A stretch of 56,308 nt of DNA from Acidobacteriaceae bacterium (GCA_003132445.1 PKXU01000151.1:1-56308), one strand, 5' to 3'; counted from the first letter of the stretch, positions 42,733 to 52,388 are shown. Notes: a model not told the origin generated them from the letters alone. Translations and numbers: made by a program.

Positions 42733-44205
42733 TTAGATTTTTGCTGGCAGCTGCACGCCAAACGGCCACTGTCCATCCTTCCACGCGCGAATCATATAAA
42801 TGATCACTCCCGTCAGCAAAATGACCGCCGCATAGCGCACTTCCTTCTGCCAGTTCGGGCGATTGAACAGGATGAACAAGAATCCCGCGCTGGCCAGCAA
42901 CGCCGGCATCGGATAAAGCCACATGCGAAACGGCCGCGGCAGCTCCGGCTGCCGGATCCTCAACACAATCGACCCAATCGCCTGCACCAGGAATTGCAGG
43001 ATCAGGCGGATCACTACCAATGCCGCAATCGCATCCTTCAAGCGCAGAAAACAAAACGCCGCCGCCACCACTCCCAGTGCCAGCAGCGAAATGTAAGGAA
43101 ACCGATAGATCGGATGCACCCGCGCAAATACGCGAAAGTAATTTCCGTCTTTCGCCGCCGCATACGGCACTCGCGAATACCCCAGCATCAGCGAAAATAC
43201 CGAGGCAAACGCCGTCAAGATGACCAGCCCCGTAACCAGCCGCGCCGCCCAGGCGCCATAAATTCGCTGCATGAATAACGACACCACGTACAACCCATTA
43301 TTGTTCTGACCCGCCTGCAACATCTCCCGCCAGGGAACCACGGCCAGAATGCACAGGTTCATCATTAGATATAGACAGGCCACCAACAGAATGGAAAGCA
43401 GCAGAGCGCGCGGAATATTTTTTCCCGGATCCTCGATCTCGTCGCCCAGAAAAGCAACGTTGTAATATCCCCAGTAATCATAAGTCGCGATCAGCATCGC
43501 CCCGCCCAGCCCAGTGAAAAACTGACGCGACAAGTGGAACGCTCCCGGCGGAAAATCAAAAGCAAGCGCGGCATTGAAGTGCGTCAGTCCGGCAAAGATG
43601 ATCCAACCAATCGTTCCCATCACGCCGAACCACAACACTTTTGTGAGCCGCCCGATCGCAGTAATCCGCCGGTAAAGCAGCAGCACCGTAAAAAAGCAGA
43701 TCGCCACCGCGATCGACGTGCCTGGCGTCACGATCCAACTGGCCTGCAGTGGACCGGCCCAGGGTATGTGCAGCACCGCGTCGTGTTGCGCGTACACCGT
43801 CTCCAGCCCCGGCCAGTAGTAGGCCGCATATCCCGCCAACCCAATGCATCCGGTCGCAATCGAGAGTGGCGCCGAAAATGACACCTGCCAGATAAACAGA
43901 AACGAAATCAGCCGTCCCCAGGTCTTCGGACCATACATCTCCCGCAAATAGCGATACGATCCACCCGAGGCTGGCAGCGCCGCGCCCAGCTCTGCCGATA
44001 CCAGCCCATCACATACGGCAAGCAGTGCTCCCAAAACCCACCCCAGCAGTGCTTGTGGGCCGCCCATCGCGCTCAAAACCAGCGGCATGGTGATGAACGG
44101 ACCCACGCCAATCATGTCGATCATGTTGAGCGCGGTCGCGCTCCTCAGCCCCATCCCGCGGATGAGAGTGGGTGAACTCTCGGCAGTTTGCGAGGAAGAT
44201 TCCAT
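42733..44205 (-). CDS. APC-family amino acid permease
   Basis: 490 residues with about 12 hydrophobic helices. The first helices carry the family signature (GLRSATALNMIDMIGVGPFITMPLVLSAMGG, LVSAELGAALPASGGSYRYLREMYG). A cytoplasmic basic loop (RIRQPELPRPFRMWLYP) lies between helices 10 and 11, typical of the APC superfamily. It should move amino acids or amines across the inner membrane with a coupling ion. The substrate is not deducible. Two strong hairpins lie in the leader directly upstream (44211-44270). Confidence 0.93.
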   Translation of the reverse strand: MESSSQTAESSPTLIRGMGLRSATALNMIDMIGVGPFITMPLVLSAMGGPQALLGWVLGALLAVCDGLVSAELGAALPASGGSYRYLREMYGPKTWGRLISFLFIWQVSFSAPLSIATGCIGLAGYAAYYWPGLETVYAQHDAVLHIPWAGPLQASWIVTPGTSIAVAICFFTVLLLYRRITAIGRLTKVLWFGVMGTIGWIIFAGLTHFNAALAFDFPPGAFHLSRQFFTGLGGAMLIATYDYWGYYNVAFLGDEIEDPGKNIPRALLLSILLVACLYLMMNLCILAVVPWREMLQAGQNNNGLYVVSLFMQRIYGAWAARLVTGLVILTAFASVFSLMLGYSRVPYAAAKDGNYFRVFARVHPIYRFPYISLLALGVVAAAFCFLRLKDAIAALVVIRLILQFLVQAIGSIVLRIRQPELPRPFRMWLYPMPALLASAGFLFILFNRPNWQKEVRYAAVILLTGVIIYMIRAWKDGQWPFGVQLPAKI

Positions 44206-44210
44206 TCATA

Positions 44211-44270
44211 GAGACGTTGCTTGCAACGTCTTTTCACCACGAAAAGAAAGACGTAGCAAAGCTACGTCTC
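44211..44270. repeat. Double hairpin upstream of the permease
   Basis: AGACGTTGC-TT-GCAACGTCT (44212-44231, one base beyond a 2-base loop) and AGACGTAGC-AAA-GCTACGTCT (44249-44269) are two near-perfect 9-bp stems. Their outer arms are also mutually complementary, so they can form one long alternative stem. They lie six bases upstream of the permease start codon, in its leader. Confidence 0.8.
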
Positions 44271-44312
44271 TGCGCCCACTAAGTCTTGCTGATAACTCAC
44301 AACTCTGGGAGG

Positions 44313-44340
44313 GCCGAAAGCCGAAAGCCGGCAGCCGGCT
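44313..44340 (-). repeat. Period-7 tandem repeat overlapping a stop codon
   Basis: Four seven-base units, GCCGAAA twice then GCCGGCA and GCCGGCT. The complement of the PIG-L gene's TAG stop (44339-44341) starts in the last unit, as at 31750. Confidence 0.85.
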
Positions 44341-47155
44341 ACCGCTTCCCCGCGCTCAACAGATTCACAAACAGCCGCACTGCACCCGGCACACCCGCAG
44401 GCAACTGCCGGAAAAATGCGTAGCCCGTATAAATGTAAGTGCCCTTGCCATATTGCGCCCGCAACAGGCCGCCCTTTTGCGCGTCTTCTCCCGGATCATG
44501 GCAGGAAAGAAGCGGCGTGAAATGCTCATCCCATTTGTCCATGAAATACAATCCGCGCTCCTGCACCCAGCCGTCGAAATCGCGTGCCGTGATCGTATTC
44601 GGATAATGGAATACAGAATCATCCGGCGCCAGAATGTCGACCGGCGCTTCCTCCACCGAAACCCGTGTCCGGCTCAATTCCGCAGGATATGGCGTGAACT
44701 TGCCGGCGTTGAAATCGGCGACGCCGGCATTGTATTGCACGACCAAAGTCCCTCCCGCGGAAACGAAATCCAGCAGCTTCCCGTTATTCTCCGCCACATC
44801 TTTCTGGGTGTCGTAGGCGCGAATTCCCAGCACGACCGTCCCATAAGCATTCAAATTCTCGCTCGCTAACTTTTCAGCCGGAATCTCCGTCACGTCCATC
44901 CCCACCTGCTTCAGCACTGTCGGAATGTCGTCTCCCGCGCCCATCACGTAGCCGACTTTCAGATCATGCGGCACCTGCACGTTGACAACGCTCACCCGCT
45001 GCCTGGCCGGCTGGTAGTAATAAAAGCTGCCCAGATCTTCGCGCGTGACCAGCGTGTATCCTTCGGTATATTTCTCACCCTCGGATTCAAGCACGGCGCG
45101 CACCGTGGTTCGGCCTTCCTGCAAACCGCTGGTGAAAACCTTGAACTGGAAGTCCTGCTTGTCTCCGCGCTTTTTCAGTTGCAAAGAAAATTCGGCCGGC
45201 TCCGAGCGCCAGCCCGCCGGCAATTCCAGCCGCAGCACGCCGTCTGCCTCACGCGCGAGATTATTGGTCACGCCCACCGTGACGGTCGAAGTTGACCCGC
45301 TGTGGGTCGAGATCACCTGTGTTCCGGGCTCGAGCATCACAGAAAACGCGGGAACCACGGCCAGCGGACGCTCTTCGGGTTTACCTTCATCGTCAATAAA
45401 CGGCGTGACCACCGCCGAGGTAATTCCATTCTGAGTTTTCCCACTGCCATTTCCGCTCACCGAATACTCAACCCGCGCACGCAACGCGGGAGGAGGAAAC
45501 GGCAGCGTCGCATATTTTTCATCATCGATTTGATTGACGGCCTCGGTGTCCGGATTATCCCGATGCCAGTAAGGACGCGTGTACGCCGCATTCTTGGGCA
45601 CGCGTAACCGGAAAGTAGCGTGTACATCCTTACCTGCGTTGACGGTCAGTGGTTTCGTTTTTCCGGCGACCGTGGACCATCCCGACGGCACCTCCACTTT
45701 AATGTCGTCGATGCCCAAGGTCTCTTTCGAACCGTTGTGCACGGTCACTACCACGGTGAATTCCTGGCCTGGCGACACTGTGGTCAGTGCGTCCGCTTCT
45801 TTCGGCGGGCGCTTTTCGGAGTGATCGTTAAAAGAAACGTCGGAAGCAACTTCCGCCGTAAGGCCAACCCCAAGCGCGAGATTCAGCGCGCTCTCTGCTT
45901 GCTGCCCCTTCTCCTCGATTCGCGTCAGCAAGTCGAGCTTCGCCGCCGTGTCCAGCTTGCTTCCGCGTACTTCGCCATGCGCGCGCTTCAGTTCCGCTAC
46001 CACTTTCATGAGAGGCAGGACGGCACTCGAAATGTCAGTGCCCTTGGCATCCTCCGTCGCCTCGGCAACCCGCTTCCCAATCTCCGCGAATTCTCGTCCC
46101 AGCTGCGGAAGTCTCTGATTGGCTCCATCTTGCGCGGCCAGTCCCGGCCATGTGGTATCAATGCCGTCAAAAAAACTCTTCTCGTGCCCATCTTTATCCA
46201 GCGTCGAAGGCACAACCGAATCCACCAATCGGTAAAAAGTAAACCGATCTCCCGCATCCACCGTCCAGTTCGCCGCGCCCTGCGACATCTGGTGGCGCAA
46301 GCCCTGCATGGCAAACTGGGCATACGACATGCCTAACTCCGGGCCGCGCTCGCCCGTGTTCAACTTCAAAGTCCAATCCGCATCGGGACAAGTCATCGCC
46401 CCAAAGCCGCAAACATTTCCGATGTAAACCTTCTTGGCCTGCCAGGGCAGAAGCCCTTGCGCAATCTGCTCCGGAAACCGCTTCGCATCCGCCGCCGCGC
46501 GGAATGCCTCTCTCGTCAATATGCTCGAGGCCTGATGATGCCCGTGCCCATCCCGTGACGTCCCCGAAAACCTCGCCACCAGCACATCCGGGCGAAACGT
46601 TCGAATCACCCGCACCATGTCCCTCAGCGCCGTGTCGTGTCCACCCCACTTCTCAAACGTCTCTTCGGCGCTCTTCGAAAATCCGAAGTCCGCAACCCGC
46701 GAAAACCGTTCCTGCACTCCGTAATATTGATCCGACGCCAGCAACTCCTCCGCCCGCAGCACGCCCAGCACATCCGACAAATTGCTTCCAATTTTGTTTT
46801 GACCGCCCTCGCCGCGATTCAGCGTCATCAGCAGCACGCTCACCCCGCGTCCCCGTGCCTCCAGCGTCAGCATTCCGCCGTCTTCATCGTCCGGATGCGC
46901 GACGACTTGCATCAGCCGCGCCGTGGTCCCGAGCCGCAAGAGTTCCAATCGCAATCCGGCGGCGCCATCATTCTGCGGAATCTCCGCCGGAACGCCCTGA
47001 TACAAAAGTCCCGCAGGATCAGCCAGTACGTCGAAGCTCGCGGTGGGCGTTGTGGCTTCCCCATCCTTGCGCGTGTTTTGCGCAAGGGTGAGTGATTGCA
47101 CCACCACCGGCCAAAGAACAAGAAGGCAAACAAATCGAAGCTGCAAAAATCGCAT
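44339..47155 (-). CDS. Secreted PIG-L-family deacetylase with NEW3 and C-terminal glutaminase-like domain
   Basis: 938 residues from ATG 47155. A signal peptide (FVCLLVLWPVVVQSLTLA) is followed by a PIG-L (LmbE-like) domain with the metal motif AHPDDE at residues 86-91, NRGEGGQNK and GHGHHQAS. Residues about 440-750 hold two NEW3/alpha-galactosidase-associated beta domains (VVVTVHNGSKETLGIDDIKVEVPSGW; VTVGVTNNLAREADGVLRLELPAGW). The last 200 residues resemble a type-1 glutamine-amidotransferase-like fold (DIPTVLKQVGMDVTEIP, GTVVLGIRAYDT, GGTLVVQYN). It should remove N-acetyl groups from a sugar-like substrate outside the cytoplasm. Confidence 0.93.
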   Translation of the reverse strand: MRFLQLRFVCLLVLWPVVVQSLTLAQNTRKDGEATTPTASFDVLADPAGLLYQGVPAEIPQNDGAAGLRLELLRLGTTARLMQVVAHPDDEDGGMLTLEARGRGVSVLLMTLNRGEGGQNKIGSNLSDVLGVLRAEELLASDQYYGVQERFSRVADFGFSKSAEETFEKWGGHDTALRDMVRVIRTFRPDVLVARFSGTSRDGHGHHQASSILTREAFRAAADAKRFPEQIAQGLLPWQAKKVYIGNVCGFGAMTCPDADWTLKLNTGERGPELGMSYAQFAMQGLRHQMSQGAANWTVDAGDRFTFYRLVDSVVPSTLDKDGHEKSFFDGIDTTWPGLAAQDGANQRLPQLGREFAEIGKRVAEATEDAKGTDISSAVLPLMKVVAELKRAHGEVRGSKLDTAAKLDLLTRIEEKGQQAESALNLALGVGLTAEVASDVSFNDHSEKRPPKEADALTTVSPGQEFTVVVTVHNGSKETLGIDDIKVEVPSGWSTVAGKTKPLTVNAGKDVHATFRLRVPKNAAYTRPYWHRDNPDTEAVNQIDDEKYATLPFPPPALRARVEYSVSGNGSGKTQNGITSAVVTPFIDDEGKPEERPLAVVPAFSVMLEPGTQVISTHSGSTSTVTVGVTNNLAREADGVLRLELPAGWRSEPAEFSLQLKKRGDKQDFQFKVFTSGLQEGRTTVRAVLESEGEKYTEGYTLVTREDLGSFYYYQPARQRVSVVNVQVPHDLKVGYVMGAGDDIPTVLKQVGMDVTEIPAEKLASENLNAYGTVVLGIRAYDTQKDVAENNGKLLDFVSAGGTLVVQYNAGVADFNAGKFTPYPAELSRTRVSVEEAPVDILAPDDSVFHYPNTITARDFDGWVQERGLYFMDKWDEHFTPLLSCHDPGEDAQKGGLLRAQYGKGTYIYTGYAFFRQLPAGVPGAVRLFVNLLSAGKR

Positions 47156-47322
47156 GCGCTGAAATGGAGAGGAAGCGTGGCGCAGGTCGGCCCGCAACAG
47201 GCGAGGAATTCCGGAATGTCTCACCCTACAAGGATGGGGCCAAATGCCACTTTGACGCAAATTGTTTCCATCGGATCCAGGAAGGTCAAACCTTCAGCGG
47301 CAACTTGAATGACCGCCGATTC
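47156..47322. other. Upstream region of the PIG-L gene
   Basis: No gene supported. It contains a GAAGG-TCAAA-CCTTC hairpin at 47281-47295 and leads into the hairpin-rich element at 47323. The promoter of the minus-strand PIG-L gene should lie here, but no clear -35/-10 pair is seen. Confidence 0.4.
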
Positions 47323-47478
47323 GTATCAGGGTATGCCTTCAGGCATACCGCAAAGCAGCACGATGAGTCGCGCCTTCAGGCGCTGCAGCGGCTCGCAAGT
47401 TGCCGTCTACGGCAGTTTCCAGCGGCTAAAGCCGGTGCGATTGCCACTGATGGCATCGCTGAAGCGATTCCCTGATAC
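47323..47478. repeat. 156-bp multi-hairpin element with inverted ends
   Basis: The ends are perfect 9-bp inverted repeats, GTATCAGGG (47323-47331) and CCCTGATAC (47470-47478). Inside are at least five hairpins: GTATGCC-TTCA-GGCATAC (47331-47348), GCGCC-TTCA-GGCGC (about 47370), TGCCGT-CT-ACGGCA (47401-47414), CGGCT-AA-AGCCG (47423-47434) and ATCGCT-GA-AGCGAT (47455-47468). The TTCA loops recur elsewhere. It is clearly structured and non-coding, of the REP-cluster type. Confidence 0.85.
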
Positions 47479-47523
47479 AAATCGTAAGCCCGTTCGCGAA
47501 CGGTCCAGCCCGCCAAATCGAAA

Positions 47524-47565
47524 GCCAAACGCCGCCAGCCGGAAGCCGGAAGCCGGAAGCCGCCC
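47524..47565 (-). repeat. Period-7 tandem repeat ending exactly at a stop codon
   Basis: Six units in perfect 7-base register, consensus GCCGGAA (three identical units in the middle). The last unit touches the stop codon of the minus-strand gene at 47566. Confidence 0.88.
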
Positions 47566-48432
47566 TCAGACATCACACAACTCCGCCGCCTTCCCCAGCG
47601 CCACCAGCGGATTTCCCGTGGGCACGAATTCATGCGCCACATAGCCGCGAAATCCCGCGTCGGCGATCGCCCGCATCACTCCGTCCCATTGAACCTCCTG
47701 CGTCCCATCGAGTTCGTGCCGGCCGGGTACGCCGCCGGTGTGGAAATGCCCGATCCACTGCAGATTCTGCCGGATGGTATCGATCAGGTCGCCTTCCATA
47801 ATCTGCATGTGATAAATGTCATACAGCAGCTTCACATTCGGCGAGTTCACTCCTTGCATCACGCGGACGCCCCACGCGGTGTGATCGCACATGTAATCGG
47901 GATGATTCACCTTGCTGTTGAGCAGTTCCAGGCAGATCGTTACGCCGTAATCTTCCGCGATTTTTTTTACGCGATTCAGTCCCGCGATGGTATTGCGCGC
48001 GCCCTCTTCATCCGGCATGCCGCCGCGACTCCCGGAAAACGTAATCACATTCGGAACACCCGCTTTCGCCGCCCGCGGAATGTTGAGGCGAAATCCCTGC
48101 TCGATCACAGCATGATTCTCGACCCGGTTGAGAGCCTTCCCAATGTCTCCACCACCGGCATATCCCATGGTGCAAACTAATCCATAGCGCCGCGGAATCT
48201 CATATTCGTCCGGCTGTAGCAGGTCGACACCGAGCAGCCCAATCTTCCTCGCGTATTCGGCCAGTTGATCGACAGGAATGTGCGGGTAACACCACTGGCA
48301 CACCGCTTGACGAATCCGTCCCTTGCGTGGAGTCGCGGACGCTTCCAGACAAGTTCCCAGCGAAGGAGTCGCCACAGCGCAGACGCCCGCAAGCGAAGAT
48401 TGCAGCCACGAACGTCGCGTAAACTGCCGCAT
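47566..48432 (-). CDS. Tat-exported xylose-isomerase-like TIM-barrel protein
   Basis: 288 residues. The N-terminus has a twin-arginine signal (TRRSWLQSSLAGVCAVATPSLG). The mature part is an AP-endonuclease-2/hydroxypyruvate-isomerase-like TIM barrel: YARKIGLLGVDLLQPDEYEIP, TICLELLNSKVNH with a metal-binding Glu, LLYDIYHMQIMEGD with Asp/His, GHFHTGGVPGRHELDGTQEV and GYVAHEFVP with the last Glu. Such enzymes isomerise or epimerise sugars using a divalent metal. The Tat signal implies it is folded before export. The substrate is unknown. It may be co-transcribed with PIG-L downstream, although structured repeats intervene. Confidence 0.9.
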   Translation of the reverse strand: MRQFTRRSWLQSSLAGVCAVATPSLGTCLEASATPRKGRIRQAVCQWCYPHIPVDQLAEYARKIGLLGVDLLQPDEYEIPRRYGLVCTMGYAGGGDIGKALNRVENHAVIEQGFRLNIPRAAKAGVPNVITFSGSRGGMPDEEGARNTIAGLNRVKKIAEDYGVTICLELLNSKVNHPDYMCDHTAWGVRVMQGVNSPNVKLLYDIYHMQIMEGDLIDTIRQNLQWIGHFHTGGVPGRHELDGTQEVQWDGVMRAIADAGFRGYVAHEFVPTGNPLVALGKAAELCDV

Positions 48433-48486
48433 AAATGAAAAGTTTCCCCGAAATGGATCAGCCCGTCACGCCCAGAACCGAGAATT

Positions 48487-48551
48487 GAGCGAAGAGCGAA
48501 GAGCCGAAAGCCAAGCGCCGAAAGCCGGAAGCTCAAAGCTCAGAGCTCAGA
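48487..48551 (-). repeat. Period-7 tandem repeat before the kinase stop codon
   Basis: About nine units in four flavours (GAGCGAA, GCCGAAA, GCCGGAA, GCTCAGA), with one two-base slip at 48501. It ends five bases from the stop codon of the minus-strand protein-kinase gene and is the longest heptamer array in the window. Confidence 0.85.
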
Positions 48552-48556
48552 GTTCC

Positions 48557-50944
48557 CTACCGCCCCTCTTTCAACACCGCCTGGCAGTTCGCCGCCGCCG
48601 TCAGCACTTCATTGAATGCCGTCTCTTTCCGCAAATCCTTCAGCAGCGGATCATCCAGCAGCGCTGTGTAGGCGCAATAATTCTGCTGCACCGCGGCCTT
48701 CAACAGCCGCAGAGCCGGCTCACTCTGCCCGCACACAGCCATCAGCGCGCCCACGTGATACCAAGCCTCCGGATCCAATTCCAGCATGACCGACGCTTCG
48801 TTCTCCCGCACGATCCTCGCTAAGTCCGCGGGACGCTGCGCCGCCGTGCACGCCTGCATCAACTCCCGATGATAAATAGGCGCCTTCGCCATATTCTTCG
48901 CGCTTTCCCGCGCTTCCGCCACATTGCCTTCCGCGAGGTAAACATACGGAGTCACCCACGCCGCCCACTCCGATCCCGCATCCAGATGCACAAAGTCCAT
49001 CGCTCGATCGGTCTTGCCCATCTCCAGGAACGACCATGCGCACGAACGGAAGGTGAAATTCCCCGGATCGAGTTGCCGCGCAGCATTACACTCCTGCGTC
49101 GACTGTTCCAGCATTCCCGCATAGCGCAGCACATAGCTCAGCGCAAAGTGCGCGTCGGCGCTCTGCGGACGCCGCCGCACCAGGTCTGTCGCCGCGTCAT
49201 AAGCGCGCCCCAGTTCGCCGCGCTCTACCCGATTCGTAATCAGACTGCTTGCCGCCATCACCCGATTCGGATCCAGCGTCACCGCTCGTTCGTATGCCGA
49301 ATTCGAACGCTGGAACATATCCTCGCCCCCGCCTCCGAACAAAGAGTCGAAGTAGTATCTCTGCCCCAGCGCTTCCCACGCGGGCGCATACGTGGGATCA
49401 ATCCCCACCGCCCACTCCAGCATTTTGATCGCTTCTTTGTTGGGAGCCGCATCATGCGGCACCGCAATGCTGCGCAAATAAAAGTCGTATGCTTGCTGGT
49501 TCTTCGGCCGCGACGCCGCCGATTCCGACGCCCCCGCCGCGCCTCCCAGTATCGGCAATAATCCATGCTGCACCTGCGAACTCAATTGCTGTTGCAGCCC
49601 GATTAAATCTTCCGCCTTCGCGCTCACCGTGCTTTGCCAGATCAGCCGCTCAGTGGGCACATCGATCGCTTCCAGCGTCACCGTTAGCGTGTCTTCTTGT
49701 TTGATAAAGTGGCCCTGCAGCAGCCGGCCCACATGCAACTCCTGCCCCACTTTTTTCGGGTCCAAATCAAGCGCCACGAAGCGGCGCGTAACCGAAGTAG
49801 GCCGCACCTCCAGAGCTCGCGAATACGTCAACACGCTGGTCAGTTCATCCGCCAGCGCGAATCGCAAATAATCGATGCTGAAATCGCCATTCAGATTCTG
49901 CAGCGGCAACACCGCAATCGCATTCTTTTGCTCCGCGCTGGCTACCTCCCGATGCTTTACCCACCACGCTCCCACCGCGCCCAGAACCGTAGCCAGCAGC
50001 GCCGCCATGGCAATCAGCGAATAGGTCAAAAAACGCGAATTTCGGCTGAAGGTCTTTGACGCCGCCCGCAACATCGACGAAGAACCACTGCCAACCTTGA
50101 CCGTTCCCGACTCCGTCTCCCGCTTCAGTTGCGCCAGATCCGACCGCATTTCCGCCGCGCTCTGGTAGCGGTGCGTCCGATCTTTCTCCATCGCTTTCCC
50201 AATGATTCCCTGCAACTCGATCGGAATCCTCGGATTCAGGTCGTGCGGCGGCGTCGGCTTCTGATGCAGCACTGCATCCAGTGTCATCAGCGAATTGTTT
50301 CCCGAGAACGGCTTCTTTCCAGTTGCCATCTCATACATCACCACGCCGAACGAAAACAGGTCGCTGCGAGCATCCACGGTTTCGCTGCGCGCCTGCTCGG
50401 GCGACATATACACCGCCGTGCCCGGAATAATCCCCACCGCCGTCAAAGATTGATCTTCTTCGGTACCGGTGTTGTGCACCAGCTTCGCCAGGCCGAAGTC
50501 GAGCACCTTGGCCTGCCCGGTTGGGGTCAGAATGATGTTGGCGGGCTTGATGTCGCGATGCACGATCCCCTTGGCGTGCGACGCCACCAGCGCGTCCGCT
50601 ACCTGCACGCCGACGTCAAGCACTTCTTCCAATTTCATCGGCTGACCGCCGATGTGCTGTTTCAGGCTTTCGCCCTCGAGCTTCTCCATCACGATGAACG
50701 GATGCCCGTTGTTGTCTTCTATGCCGTGGATAGTGCAGATGTTGGGATGGTTCAGTTGCGAAGCCGCCCGCGCCTCGCGTGTAAAACGCTCCAGCGATTT
50801 CGGGTCGTCGGCCAGATTTTCTGGAATAAATTTGAGCGCCACATGCCGCCCCAGGCTCAGGTCCTCCGCCTCATACACGACGCCCATACCACCGCCCCCA
50901 AGCTTGCCTAGGATGCGGTAATGCGACACTTGCTGGCCAATCAT
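48557..50944 (-). CDS. Serine/threonine protein kinase with TPR-like C-terminus
   Basis: 795 residues from ATG 50944. The kinase domain (residues 8-270) has the glycine loop GKLGGGGMG, Lys38, Glu57, catalytic HRDIKPAN with Asp131 and DFG at 149-151, so it is complete (PknB-type). A membrane helix ([24 protein letters not shown], about residue 325) divides it from an extracytoplasmic part with a TolB/adenylate-cyclase-associated region ([12 protein letters not shown]) and several TPR-like repeats. It should phosphorylate cytoplasmic targets in response to an outside signal. It has no linked phosphatase or obvious target gene. Confidence 0.95.
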   Translation of the reverse strand: MIGQQVSHYRILGKLGGGGMGVVYEAEDLSLGRHVALKFIPENLADDPKSLERFTREARAASQLNHPNICTIHGIEDNNGHPFIVMEKLEGESLKQHIGGQPMKLEEVLDVGVQVADALVASHAKGIVHRDIKPANIILTPTGQAKVLDFGLAKLVHNTGTEEDQSLTAVGIIPGTAVYMSPEQARSETVDARSDLFSFGVVMYEMATGKKPFSGNNSLMTLDAVLHQKPTPPHDLNPRIPIELQGIIGKAMEKDRTHRYQSAAEMRSDLAQLKRETESGTVKVGSGSSSMLRAASKTFSRNSRFLTYSLIAMAALLATVLGAVGAWWVKHREVASAEQKNAIAVLPLQNLNGDFSIDYLRFALADELTSVLTYSRALEVRPTSVTRRFVALDLDPKKVGQELHVGRLLQGHFIKQEDTLTVTLEAIDVPTERLIWQSTVSAKAEDLIGLQQQLSSQVQHGLLPILGGAAGASESAASRPKNQQAYDFYLRSIAVPHDAAPNKEAIKMLEWAVGIDPTYAPAWEALGQRYYFDSLFGGGGEDMFQRSNSAYERAVTLDPNRVMAASSLITNRVERGELGRAYDAATDLVRRRPQSADAHFALSYVLRYAGMLEQSTQECNAARQLDPGNFTFRSCAWSFLEMGKTDRAMDFVHLDAGSEWAAWVTPYVYLAEGNVAEARESAKNMAKAPIYHRELMQACTAAQRPADLARIVRENEASVMLELDPEAWYHVGALMAVCGQSEPALRLLKAAVQQNYCAYTALLDDPLLKDLRKETAFNEVLTAAANCQAVLKEGR

Positions 50945-51201
50945 GAAAGAGTAGGACCGCGCTCGGCGGTAATGGTAGGACGGTGGTCCAGTCCGGGTCA
51001 ACTCCGGCCTAACTTAAGAAAACCCCCGTCGTCGAGCCGTTCCGCTGTTTCACTTTGGAACGCTGAATCCTCAATTCCCAAACTTGCCCTCAACACCTCG
51101 TCTTCTTCGCACTCGCCAGCCCGCATCCGCCGTCCGCGCAATATTATGGAATCGTAAGCAATTGCCCAGCTCTGAATCCCGCACTCCGGAGGTCTCCGCT
51201 C

Positions 51202-51576
51202 ATGAACGCCGCCGCCAAAAGTCCGCAGCCCTGGCCGTCTCCCACCCCGAGCCGGCAGGAGGCGATTCGCCTCCGGGCCGAAGAAATCTATGTCCGCAAT
51301 GGTGGAATTCCTGGCCGCGACACCGAAAATTGGGCTCAAGCAGAACGAGAAATCCTGCGCGGATCTCCCGAAGCTTTCTGCCGCAAAGCCATCGTGGTCA
51401 AGATAGATGGCGCCCAGTACATCGGCGAATACAGCGCCGAATCCTCCCAGGGTTACGTTCCCGGCGAGTTTGGCCCGGGCGCCTCCGTCTCGGTGCGCTT
51501 CCACGGCGACCGAATGTTTCTCCTACGGCCCAACGGCAAGGTACTGGAAACCACGCTAGTCAAAAAAATCGAATGA
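51202..51576 (+). CDS. DUF2934-domain protein
   Basis: 124 residues. Residues about 18-52 are the DUF2934 motif (IRLRAEEIYVRNGGIPGRDTENWAQAEREI). A small beta region (VVKIDGAQYIGEYSAESSQGYVPGEFGPGASVSVRF) follows. DUF2934 is short, helical and of unknown function, frequent in Acidobacteria and Proteobacteria. No signal peptide. CGGAGG upstream supports the ATG. It is divergent from the kinase gene across about 250 bases. Confidence 0.88.
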   Translation: MNAAAKSPQPWPSPTPSRQEAIRLRAEEIYVRNGGIPGRDTENWAQAEREILRGSPEAFCRKAIVVKIDGAQYIGEYSAESSQGYVPGEFGPGASVSVRFHGDRMFLLRPNGKVLETTLVKKIE

Positions 51577-51639
51577 AATTTCATCCCATTCTCTTTCCAT
51601 CCCTCCCTTATCCTCTTGCCAGCTTGATATATTGCAAAC

Positions 51640-52275
51640 ATGCTGAATCTGCTCCTTCAGAATCAAAGGCGGCCACGGGGGCGGACTCTCACTTCCACTT
51701 TTCTGCATTTGGGCGCAGTCGGTCTTTTCTTCCTCGCCATTCTCGACAGTTCTCCGCTTCCCACCTTCGGCGGTCTCGATATCCTCACTGCCATCCTGGC
51801 CGCCAGTCACCGGAATCCCTGGTACGAGTACGCCGCAACCGCAACTGCCGGTTCCGTCATCGGCGCCTACATCACTTTCCGCCTGGCTCGCAAAGCCGGC
51901 TCCGCTTATCTGGATAAGAAATTCAAGAAAGGCAACGTGTCCAAATTCCTCGACTTATTTAAGAAGTGGGGAACTGGAACCTTGGCAGCGTCCGCGGCGA
52001 TTCCTCTGCCCACTCCGACCAGCATGTTTTTCGCCGCCGCCGGCGCTTCCGATTACTCTTTGCCTAAGTTTCTAATCGTGGTGGGCCTCTCTCGCGCGAT
52101 CCGCTATTCCGCCATTGCATTCGTGGCCAGCGAATACGGGCGCGGCTTTATCCGCGTGCTCCGCCATCCCACCCAACACTGGGGCTGGCTCGTGATATCC
52201 ATGGCGATGATCGCTGCTTTGATCGCGGCCGGTATTATGATCAGCCGCCGCCTCACGCCCGCGCCCGCGGAGTAA
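51640..52275 (+). CDS. VTT-domain (DedA/YqaA-like) membrane protein
   Basis: 211 residues with four to five hydrophobic segments. The core GLDILTAILAASHRNPWYEYAATATAGSVIGAYITFRLARKAG followed by FKKWGTGTLAASAAIPLPTPTSMFFAAAGASDYSLPKFLIVVG matches the VTT/DedA superfamily with its conserved Gly and Pro. These proteins sit in the inner membrane and some move lipid carriers across it. The substrate here is unknown. It lies 63 bases after the DUF2934 gene on the same strand. Confidence 0.9.
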   Translation: MLNLLLQNQRRPRGRTLTSTFLHLGAVGLFFLAILDSSPLPTFGGLDILTAILAASHRNPWYEYAATATAGSVIGAYITFRLARKAGSAYLDKKFKKGNVSKFLDLFKKWGTGTLAASAAIPLPTPTSMFFAAAGASDYSLPKFLIVVGLSRAIRYSAIAFVASEYGRGFIRVLRHPTQHWGWLVISMAMIAALIAAGIMISRRLTPAPAE

Positions 52276-52388
52276 ACTCTGCGTCCACCAGGAGCACGAT
52301 CGCAACTTTCTATGGCAGCACTTAAACGCGCGTCGACTCTCCAGCGCAGTTACCAGGCGATTCTGTTGAAAACTCAAACACTCGCTCC

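Noticed and set aside
47524-48551. Possible CRISPR-like repeats at 47524 and 48487
   Set aside because: Units are only seven bases with no spacers; no cas genes are present.
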